DNA from: Chlamydiia bacterium
GTDB taxonomy: Bacteria; Chlamydiota; Chlamydiia; Chlamydiales; FEN-1388
DNA: 6,178 nt
Assembly (NCBI GenBank): GCA_028293095.1
Contig: JAQGPK010000047.1
Location: 1 to 6,178, forward strand
Direction: 5' to 3'
Shown: positions 1-6,178 of the stretch, in pieces
Layout of the letters: every line of letters begins with the position of its first letter
Numbering within the stretch: position 1 is the first letter of the stretch
Program-made: the position numbers and the translations under genes
Notes under the pieces: generated by a model
Databases searched by the model: none
What the model was told of the DNA's origin: nothing
What the model saw: the letters and a program-made list of their open reading frames with translations, nothing else

Positions 1-2
1 AT

Positions 3-1118
3 GCTCCGCATTTTGACTTTATTTTAGTATACGACGTATCTCGTTGGGGTAGATTCCAAAACCAGAATGAAGCAGCTCACTATGAGCACCAATGTGAGCA
101 GAATGACAAGAAAGTAATCTACATCTCTAGAGGTTTTCCTCGAGAAGGTCAGGAAATGACAGAAAGTATTATTACTCCGATGGAGCGATGGATGGCGGCT
201 CAGTATTCTCGACAGCTTAGTGAAAAAGTTTGGTACGGCTGTATCAGAGTTTCAAAAGATGGATATTCAGCAGGCGGTACAGCAAGCTACGGTATGGCGC
301 GGTTGTTGTTAGACGAAATGAAGAAGCCTATTGGAATATTGAAGAAAGGCCAACATAAACTTATTTCTAATCAACGTGTCACCTTCACTCCGCTCAATGA
401 CGAGACAACTCAAACAGTCAAAGATATCTTCCACCTATTTTTAAGAGATTGGAAAACACCTCAAGACATCGCAGAAATTTTAAATGAAAGAGGTATCCTC
501 TCTGCAAATGGTAAGCAATGGTCTAGGGACAAAGTTTTACGAATTCTAGGTAATGAAGTTTATACAGGCTCTCGAGTTTATAATAAGACATGGAGTAGGC
601 TTAAGCAGAAGCAGGTTGAAAATCCAAGAAGTGAATGGGTTATTACTCCAAACGCCTTCCCTGCCGTGGTTGATCCTAAAATGTTTTGGGAAGCTCAGGA
701 ACGTCTCTACTGGCTGATGCCATCAAGATGGAAGAAAGGAATCTGCTCAATAAACAAGGCGAAAAGACTAGTTGAACAGGAAATTAAAGAGTTATTTACT
801 GAAAAGGGTTTGTCAGAGGATGATATTGAAAAAGAAATAAAGAAGATTCCAATCACCTACAGCGTAAGCTTCCAGCAAGAAAATGTACCCTACCGATGCT
901 TTGTAGTTAAAGAAGAAATGAGAAATTATAAAGATGTCTTTGCTGTAAGTATTGCTTTAAACAAGGCGGAACCTATTGATCGTATTTTTCTAATACCGAG
1001 CGATGAGTTTAATGGCAGCAATTTTATGGTGTTCTCCGAAGCTGATGAAGGGTTTGTAAAATACCAAATCGACAATAACAAAGTTCACGAAAATATATTA
1101 TCCTTAATTCATAAATAA
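3..1118 (+). CDS. Large serine recombinase, 5' end outside window
   Basis: Site-specific DNA recombinase of the resolvase/invertase superfamily, which cuts and rejoins DNA through a serine-phosphoprotein intermediate. The frame is open from base 3, so the ATG at 156 is internal and the true start, with the nucleophilic serine, lies upstream of the window. The visible 371 residues begin in the catalytic domain. VYDVSRWGRF (residues 9-18) holds the two arginines matching R68 and R71 of gamma-delta resolvase. The long helix with AAQYSRQLSEKV follows at about residues 65-76. A recombinase domain (PF07508-like) spans about 89-233, with GGTASYGMARLL and the typical late segment NPRSEW...FWEAQERL. 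The last 135 or so residues lack the CxxC zinc ribbon of many large serine recombinases and match no domain I recognise. It probably mobilises the surrounding island, which is inference. The family call is secure; the substrate sites are not visible. Confidence 0.93.
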   Translation, partial: APHFDFILVYDVSRWGRFQNQNEAAHYEHQCEQNDKKVIYISRGFPREGQEMTESIITPMERWMAAQYSRQLSEKVWYGCIRVSKDGYSAGGTASYGMARLLLDEMKKPIGILKKGQHKLISNQRVTFTPLNDETTQTVKDIFHLFLRDWKTPQDIAEILNERGILSANGKQWSRDKVLRILGNEVYTGSRVYNKTWSRLKQKQVENPRSEWVITPNAFPAVVDPKMFWEAQERLYWLMPSRWKKGICSINKAKRLVEQEIKELFTEKGLSEDDIEKEIKKIPITYSVSFQQENVPYRCFVVKEEMRNYKDVFAVSIALNKAEPIDRIFLIPSDEFNGSNFMVFSEADEGFVKYQIDNNKVHENILSLIHK

Positions 1119-1119
1119 A

Positions 1120-1338
1120 ATGAATAAAGTAAATCCTGATTTGATCAAAAAATATACTTCTCGAAAAAAGGACTTGAAGCTCCTCCCTCGTTACTTTGAT
1201 ATTTTTGAATTTAAGAACGGACTAACTGAAGGTAAATTCCACACTCAAGTTGACACCGGTAAGAAGTTTAAAATCAGTGCCACGCGAGTCTATCAATTAA
1301 TGGCAAGGGTAGAATACGAGCTAGAGAATCTTTCTTAA
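1120..1338 (+). CDS. Small sigma-70 region 4-like helix-turn-helix protein
   Basis: A 72-residue basic protein. Residues about 28-70 follow the layout of sigma-70 region 4: FEFKNGLTEGKFHT resembles the 'RFGL..G...TL' lead-in. TGKKFKISATRVYQLMARVE then matches the 'GK.F.VT..RVRQI...' helix-turn-helix, with the usual late leucine (ELENL). This suggests DNA binding near a -35-like element, perhaps as a small transcription regulator, but it lacks the other sigma regions and should not act as a sigma factor alone. The ATG sits one base after the recombinase TAA, and no Shine-Dalgarno motif is visible upstream, so translation is probably coupled to the recombinase. It may control recombinase expression or excision (inference). 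Its last 18 bases overlap the convergent DUF2779 gene. The similarity is by eye only. Confidence 0.75.
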   Translation: MNKVNPDLIKKYTSRKKDLKLLPRYFDIFEFKNGLTEGKFHTQVDTGKKFKISATRVYQLMARVEYELENLS

Positions 1339-2808
1339 AGAATTCCAAATTGCATACATTGCAAACGTATCCATTTTACAGTACTCCTTTAAGTCCGAAA
1401 TTATCTGATTCTTTCTTTCGGCCGATGTTTCATCGCTAATAAGCTCATTCCAACTCTGTGATGCCGTACCTCCTTCTCTAATACCAAGATTTTTATAAGA
1501 ATGCTCTGGTACAAGGACCGATAGAATTGATTTAATTGATGTTTTTCCCTTAAAATTCTTGTGAACAAAATATTGTTTAGTAAAAATATCTTCCAAGTCA
1601 TACACCCTGCCATTCACAGCATCCATTAAAGCCTGATAGTTCGGTAACCTCGCAGCAATTTTTTTGTTGATGCCACACTCAAATGACTTGTTCCAAACAA
1701 TGACGCTTCCCTTCGTGCCGATCACCTTTTCTAAAGACTCGGCAAACATATTGCTTGGGTCACATGGATCAGTACATAGATACTCATAATGTTTTGGTTC
1801 GCTATCTTCTGAATCTAAAACATGAAGTGAATATTGAAATGGTATTTGTTGATATGGAGAAAAGCCATCATATCGTGGTATGGCACATGGATAAGTTTCG
1901 TAATCGAGAAAATAAAGCGGAAAAGTTAAAGATTCAAATTCTTCTGCGATTTTGTCTTTATGCCTAAGTACTCTATCAAGAGTGTGGGCATCAATTTGAT
2001 TTCTTTGTATATCCGAGAGCTTTATGTGCTCAGGAACGTCTTTGAGATCGTAAATATACCCATCGATCATTTCCAGAAGTTTCGCTTTACTATTACCAAT
2101 TCTTGCTATGTCATGGACGCTGTACTCTGGCACTTGAGGATTAGAGTGCTTAAAAGTTGAGCAATGGCGGGAGCGACCTTTGTATATACAGCAACAGAAT
2201 CCGTTAGGCTTTGCTTCTGCAGAAACATAGTGCAATGCCTGATCCATTTCATTCAAAACATACTCGCTCAAATCTTCAATCGCAGGAGTAACATCTTCTA
2301 TTTCGAAAAGCTTGATAATATCGAGTTCGCCTGACCTAACATATTCTGAATTAAGGTGAATCAGGTGTGCAGACTTCACTTTATAATCCAATTTTTTGAG
2401 TACGTTGTATTGAAAAGTAAGATCGTGGAAATGTACCTTGTCATCAATGCTATTTGTGGCTTTTACCTCGTAGATCGAGTACGTTTTATCTTCAGGATTG
2501 AATTTCAAGACATCCAGAGCACAAAGAAATCCATCTACCATAAAGACTGGCTGAAAGAGTGTCAGCTTTTCTTCTGAAAGATACTTTTTAGTAAGCTCCT
2601 GCGCTGCTGCATCTCGACCTTCGATTAAGATTCCTGTCGGGAATAGCTGCCTAGCTATCAATTCAACTTCATTTCCCGTCTCGATAATTGCTTTCTCAAA
2701 TTCTGATAGTTCAGACTCATAATAAAGCTCCGGTTTATGGACTTTGTACCAGACATTGTTTGGGCATTCCCGATAGAGTATGTAATCGGTTTTAGATAGT
2801 ACCTTCAT
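1321..2808 (-). CDS. DUF2779 protein: Cas4-like nuclease fused to DEDD exonuclease
   Basis: An intact 495-residue protein of the DUF2779 family (PF11074). The N-terminal half looks like a Cas4/RecB-type PD-(D/E)XK nuclease: YRECPNNVWY with C15, D99 in CALDVL, E114 and K116 in YEVKATN, and a FQYNVL helix near 132-137. A cysteine group follows (C205, C206, C207, C216). With C15 it could ligate an iron-sulfur cluster as in Cas4 and AddB. The C-terminal half reads as a DEDD-type 3'-5' exonuclease: LDYET (D302, E304), NKSFE (373-377) and YCKMD (Y476, D480). The family signatures PYQQIPFQYS and SYKNLGI are also present. It starts four bases after the stop of the helicase reading frame, with no Shine-Dalgarno motif, which implies translational coupling in one transcript. 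It ends in TAG and overlaps the convergent HTH gene by 18 bases. The biological role of the family is not established to my knowledge; cooperation with the helicase is inference. Confidence 0.88.
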   Translation of the reverse strand: MKVLSKTDYILYRECPNNVWYKVHKPELYYESELSEFEKAIIETGNEVELIARQLFPTGILIEGRDAAAQELTKKYLSEEKLTLFQPVFMVDGFLCALDVLKFNPEDKTYSIYEVKATNSIDDKVHFHDLTFQYNVLKKLDYKVKSAHLIHLNSEYVRSGELDIIKLFEIEDVTPAIEDLSEYVLNEMDQALHYVSAEAKPNGFCCCIYKGRSRHCSTFKHSNPQVPEYSVHDIARIGNSKAKLLEMIDGYIYDLKDVPEHIKLSDIQRNQIDAHTLDRVLRHKDKIAEEFESLTFPLYFLDYETYPCAIPRYDGFSPYQQIPFQYSLHVLDSEDSEPKHYEYLCTDPCDPSNMFAESLEKVIGTKGSVIVWNKSFECGINKKIAARLPNYQALMDAVNGRVYDLEDIFTKQYFVHKNFKGKTSIKSILSVLVPEHSYKNLGIREGGTASQSWNELISDETSAERKNQIISDLKEYCKMDTFAMYAIWNSLRKIL

Positions 2809-2812
2809 GAGT

Positions 2813-3580
2813 TTATTTGAGGAGATCTACAACAGTATCTACCACGACCTTCCGATCAAATTTTTCATCGATCCAATCAGCATATTTTATTCTGCAGAAC
2901 TTCCAACCAGCTGCTTCGAGCACACGCTGTCTTTCTTCATCACTTTCGATGTGAATCCCGTAAGCCTCATCAATTTCATCTTTGAAATGGCAAGGACCGT
3001 CACATTCAACAGCGATACGTTTGCCGGTGTTGGCATTACTGATAACAAAGTCGATTTTAAAGCCGCAGCTTGCAACCTGATTTTGAATTTTATAACCCTT
3101 TTTGAGACTCACTTTCATTAAATTGTAAAAATCCTCCTCGAAAAATGAGTCGAATGGCTTAAGATCAGTTGCGTAGAATGATACTTCGCCATTCTCTTGT
3201 ACATACTCGAGATATTTCTTCAGCCAAATTTTTTCTGGCATTTCCTGTGGAGACATGCTTACAAAGCAATGAACTTGAAGTTTTGCTCGAGAAAATGCCA
3301 CGTTTACCCTACCCTTGTTTATGTCAGCTCGAATATCACCACCTTCTCCGGTAAGTGGTACGTACTTATTTTTCTGGTCGGCCGATCGGATGACGAACGA
3401 GTAAATCACAATATCCTTTTCATCCCCTTGGATACCTTCGATGATGCTTACTTTGTAGTTATCGTCTTCTTCCTTGAACCCTTCTTTTTCGAAAAGGTCA
3501 CGGATATAGGTTGCCTGCGCGTTGAAGAATGTAAGAATTCCAATTGATTTTTTGCTGTACTTCTCATCCCCTCGAAACTC
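2813..3580 (-). pseudogene. C-terminal part of split helicase: motifs V-VI and Vsr/DUF559-like nuclease
   Basis: The 255 codons after the TAG at 3581 continue in the same frame as the upstream helicase and end at TAA (2813-2815). Using composite numbering from the right window edge (TAG = 866), they supply parts the upstream piece lacks. These are KSIGILTFFNAQA (about 877-889), motif V EGIQGDEKDIVI (914-925), and motif VI GRVNVAFSRAK (956-966) with its arginine finger. A Vsr/DUF559-type nuclease domain follows from about 1009: FDSFFEEDF, KIDFVI (D1043), VECDGPCHF (E1058, D1060), the ERQRVLEAAGW block ending at W1092, and R1096. No plausible independent start exists. A GTG at 3407-3409, preceded by AAAAGG, lies inside motif V and would give a non-folding fragment. 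The preserved frame and motifs mean the interruption is recent, tolerated by readthrough, or a sequence error. DUF2779 follows after four bases. Confidence 0.85.
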
Positions 3581-3583
3581 CTA
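3581..3583 (-). other. In-frame amber (TAG) codon interrupting the helicase gene
   Basis: On the minus strand the context is GAA CTT TTT TAG GAG TTT CGA. Codons on both sides belong to the same phase (first bases congruent with 3583), so a single insertion or deletion cannot explain the break. A substitution from CAG, AAG, GAG, TTG, TCG, TGG, TAT or TAC would restore the gene. The position falls in the linker between the EAKAILEL helix and SIGILTFFNAQ, where family members typically have a variable residue. Readthrough with almost any amino acid could therefore be tolerated. Confidence 0.9.
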
Positions 3584-6178
3584 AAAAAGTTCCAGGATCG
3601 CTTTCGCTTCAGCTACATTGACATGATCAGAGAATTCTTCGCTCCAATCAGATTTAACCTCATGAGTAACCATTACCCGATTCGTATCTCTGAAAGTAAG
3701 ATAGTTACTATTAAGCGGAATGAGGTCTTTTCCATTTGGCTTATAGAAATATTGGTTACTGAAATTGATCAGCTCTGCCGGAGATCGATAGTGGTAATGC
3801 AAGGTGCGGTACATAAAGCCTCTGTTCTTTGCAATATCGAGGACAGATTGAACTGCATTGCCCGTGGCTTTTATCTGTCGAGAGTCAGGAATTGAGTATC
3901 TGTGGGCAAGTTCGTCGAAAACTCTGTTCGACTTGAACATGATGGTGCTATCTCGCATTTGTTCACTATCGCCGACAAAAAGGGTTCTATTTGCTCGGTA
4001 CATGACGGGCAAAGTATATGCGACGTTGCACTGTGAGGCCTCATCCAAGACTACGTAGTCAAACATTCCAGGTTGAAGTGGAATAATACGGCTTGCATCG
4101 TCGAGTTCCATTATCCAAATAGGAATGAGATCCATTATGGCGTTGAACTTCTCAGGCTCTTTGCGGAGATTATCGAATGTCTTGAATGCTTTCTTCGATC
4201 TTCCGAAAGCCCGTGAAAGCTGTTGGATTATCTGTCTAATGGTTACACCCTGCTTCCACTTCTCGACAATATTTTTGTTGACGATATTTTGGATATAGAG
4301 AGCCACGCGCTTGCTTCTTTCGTTTTCTGCACGCTTGAGGGCATAAGAAATGCTATTAGTGCTGTTGGTCTTCATGAGCTTATTAAGCTCCAATTTTATT
4401 TCTTGAACACGCAGGATATTTGTCTTTACTGAATCGAGATTAGCCGAGCTTGATGCATCGATCTTCTGGTCAAGCACTTCGAAGTCCTCGTCGGACACAC
4501 CGGATGTGCTCAATTTTTGCTTCAGTTTACTTTCTGCATCTTCAAGATTTTGGATATTTTCGTAGTAGTAGCAATGATTATAGAGCGCGTCTAAAGATTT
4601 AGTTGCATTATTTCGTGAGATGTCGCTTGTAAGGAGTTTGTCGACAAAATCGATAATCTCTCGAGGAAGTTTGTCTCGAGTAACGCCAAGTCGCATATTT
4701 CGACGCATATTATTGATCTTGCGGAACAGATTTGAGTGTCGGTCATAGCCAGTCTTCGAGACATCATCTCTTACTCTTTCAATCTCTGAAGCAAAGCGTT
4801 TTCCGTTGAAATCAATAGCTACGAACAGTTCATCAAAACCCTTACGTTCATCGCTTCTTTCATATTTTCTGATTACTTTTCCTAGAGTCTCGATCTCTTT
4901 TTTTGAGATCTTGATATCTTGCCAAGCCTGCGAAGAAAAACTCTTGGTAAAACCATCGAAATCACTGATTTCTATATCGTATTCTTTCAGCGTCTCAAAC
5001 TCTTTATGGAGCTGATAGATTTTTCTCTGCATATCGATGACTGCGTTGAGAGCTGCTTTATGCTTTTCTTTTTGCTCGACTGCTTGATCAAGTGCAGGGG
5101 TTGCACCAAGATCGCCTTGTGTTACGACCGAATGGTTACGAATATTAAATTTATAGCCAAGTCTCTCTATGTACGATCCAAGAGCGCTCAGTTGTGGTGC
5201 GATACCATCTGCCTCGTCCTCCTCTCCGATCTGTGCAGAGTTGGGATTTGGTAGATAGCCATAAAGATATTTAACATTGAGTTTATTAAGCTTATCTTTC
5301 ACCACTTTTAGCGCCTGCGCCTTCTGACTCACAAAAAGAACCCGGTTGCCTTTGGCGGCAAGATGAGCAAGGATATTGGAAATTGTCTCTGATTTACCTG
5401 TTCCAGGTGGACCTTGAATGATCGCTGCCTTGTTACCCAAAATAGAGAGGGTTGAGAGTTGGTATTTATCAAACAAAAATGGAAAATATAAGTCGCTTTC
5501 GGCAGGTACTTCTCCCTCAACATTCAAATCGGTATCATCAGTCCAACTTGTAAGAGAGGTCTTCGCCAATTCTTCTTCGGGAAGTTGTGAGAGCTTTGCC
5601 AAATCTTCAGCCAAAAAGAAGTTCGAACGAGGGCTCAATGCAATTTTTATTTCCTCAAGATTAAATGATTCCTCAGAGAAATTTGCATCTTTGAGGCGGA
5701 GCTGTGCCTTAATCTGATGCCAAATCTCATTAAAGACCTCCAAGTCTGTGATTGGCAAGGTTAATTTTCCTTCAACTTCGTATTTCCCCATCACTTCCAA
5801 AAGTTGAAAGTAGAGGTCTTCACCGAGTAATGATTCAAGCATTCCAACATTCACCTGAATTTCGGGATCGACTGCGTAGATATAATATCTTCCGACACCC
5901 CCCTTTGAGATTTCTTTTTCAATCTTTACTGGAAGTGCAAAAAGTGGATACCTGTCGATCTTTGTCTTTGGTGCTTCTGGTTCTTCTCCTTCTTCAGCTT
6001 CCGGATCAATCGTATCGTTGTTCGAGAGTGGAAGTTCTACCTCAAAATATCCGAAATTAAATATTACCTGTTTAGTGAATTGATCATTTCGATATTTGTT
6101 GTATATATCTTCGATCTTGTTTGCAAATGCTTTTTCCTTTTCATACTGTTCTTTTTCTTCCTTCGGTACTTTCTTAGG
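3581..6178 (-). CDS. SF1 (Upf1/Dna2-like) helicase, N-terminal part, ends at in-frame TAG; 5' end outside window
   Basis: ATP-dependent nucleic-acid helicase of the AAA_11/AAA_12 type. The frame is open to the right edge (6178), so the start is outside and the GTG at 5852-5854 is internal. In the visible 865 residues, an N-terminal region resembles the DUF4011-type lead domain, with YPLFALPVKIE and later IQVNVGMLESLLGED. Then come a Q-motif-like KYQLS (about 238-242), Walker A GPPGTGKS (256-263) and motif Ia RVLFVSQKAQAL (279-290). A long charged, probably coiled-coil insertion separates these from motif II VVLDEASQCN (709-718), motif III FVGDSEQM (734-741) and HYRSPAELINFSNQYF (from about 796). 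The piece stops at ELF-TAG, before motifs V and VI, so the product alone should be an inactive helicase. The same frame continues after the stop. The domain order recalls single-protein helicase-Vsr defence enzymes (Hhe type), but identity is not proven. An acidic low-complexity patch lies near residues 60-73. Confidence 0.9.
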   Translation of the reverse strand, partial: PKKVPKEEKEQYEKEKAFANKIEDIYNKYRNDQFTKQVIFNFGYFEVELPLSNNDTIDPEAEEGEEPEAPKTKIDRYPLFALPVKIEKEISKGGVGRYYIYAVDPEIQVNVGMLESLLGEDLYFQLLEVMGKYEVEGKLTLPITDLEVFNEIWHQIKAQLRLKDANFSEESFNLEEIKIALSPRSNFFLAEDLAKLSQLPEEELAKTSLTSWTDDTDLNVEGEVPAESDLYFPFLFDKYQLSTLSILGNKAAIIQGPPGTGKSETISNILAHLAAKGNRVLFVSQKAQALKVVKDKLNKLNVKYLYGYLPNPNSAQIGEEDEADGIAPQLSALGSYIERLGYKFNIRNHSVVTQGDLGATPALDQAVEQKEKHKAALNAVIDMQRKIYQLHKEFETLKEYDIEISDFDGFTKSFSSQAWQDIKISKKEIETLGKVIRKYERSDERKGFDELFVAIDFNGKRFASEIERVRDDVSKTGYDRHSNLFRKINNMRRNMRLGVTRDKLPREIIDFVDKLLTSDISRNNATKSLDALYNHCYYYENIQNLEDAESKLKQKLSTSGVSDEDFEVLDQKIDASSSANLDSVKTNILRVQEIKLELNKLMKTNSTNSISYALKRAENERSKRVALYIQNIVNKNIVEKWKQGVTIRQIIQQLSRAFGRSKKAFKTFDNLRKEPEKFNAIMDLIPIWIMELDDASRIIPLQPGMFDYVVLDEASQCNVAYTLPVMYRANRTLFVGDSEQMRDSTIMFKSNRVFDELAHRYSIPDSRQIKATGNAVQSVLDIAKNRGFMYRTLHYHYRSPAELINFSNQYFYKPNGKDLIPLNSNYLTFRDTNRVMVTHEVKSDWSEEFSDHVNVAEAKAILELF

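Noticed and set aside
1326..1345. Small inverted repeat (GAATCTTT / AAAGAATTC with one bulge, CTT loop) at the convergent gene ends, a possible bidirectional terminator.
   Set aside because: The stem is short, almost all A/T, bulged and lacks a clear U-tract on either strand, so it is not convincing by eye.
2807..3121. Plus-strand open frame opposite the helicase C-terminus, and similar open frames opposite the other genes.
   Set aside because: These are antisense to well-supported conserved coding sequence and show no recognisable motifs or start signals.
3407..3409. GTG with AAAAGG five bases upstream, as a start for an independent C-terminal protein.
   Set aside because: It lies inside helicase motif V. 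A protein starting there would lack half of a RecA-like domain, and the open frame continues upstream to the TAG.
3446..3567. TAGGAG at the amber codon acting as a ribosome binding site for the ATG at 3565-3567 on the minus strand.
   Set aside because: That ATG is in a different frame and gives only a short peptide without helicase motifs before a stop.
3575..3590. T-run (CTTTTTTAG) at the helicase stop as a programmed frameshift site or homopolymer error.
   Set aside because: The homologous coding continues in the same frame after the stop, so a single shift of either sign would lose the downstream domains.

Overview
This is a compact bacterial accessory region with a moderate-to-low GC look. 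It is fully coding, with no RNA genes, CRISPR repeats or long non-coding stretches. The taxon cannot be fixed from the sequence. The serine recombinase at the left resembles, from memory, the subclass common on proteobacterial and other Gram-negative mobile islands. Two of the three visible starts are internal gene junctions without a Shine-Dalgarno motif, so translation signals do not help. The content (site-specific recombinase, helicase, nucleases) is typical of a mobile or defence island.

Left part, + strand (3-1338). The window opens inside a large serine recombinase, which stays in frame from base 3. It carries the second half of the catalytic domain (SRWGRF arginine motif), the recombinase DNA-binding domain, and a C-terminal region I cannot assign. 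One base after its stop comes a 72-residue protein whose C-terminal half looks like sigma-70 region 4.

Right part, - strand (6178 down to 1321). A very large SF1 helicase enters from beyond the right edge and stays in one reading frame to 2813, broken only by a single TAG at 3581-3583. Upstream of the TAG lie the Walker A, DEAS, GDxEQ and YRS motifs. Downstream, in the same frame, lie helicase motifs V and VI and a C-terminal Vsr/DUF559-like nuclease domain. This is therefore one gene split by a nonsense codon, not two unrelated genes or a frameshift. Four bases after its final stop begins an intact 495-residue DUF2779 protein. It joins a Cas4-like PD-(D/E)XK nuclease half with a cysteine cluster to a C-terminal DEDD-type exonuclease.

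The helicase-nuclease and the DUF2779 double nuclease form a tight two-gene unit that plausibly acts on nucleic acid together, possibly as an anti-phage or anti-plasmid system. The two modules converge, and their last 18 bases overlap at 1321-1338. The strongest items for a second look are the amber codon in the helicase and the pairing of the helicase with DUF2779.
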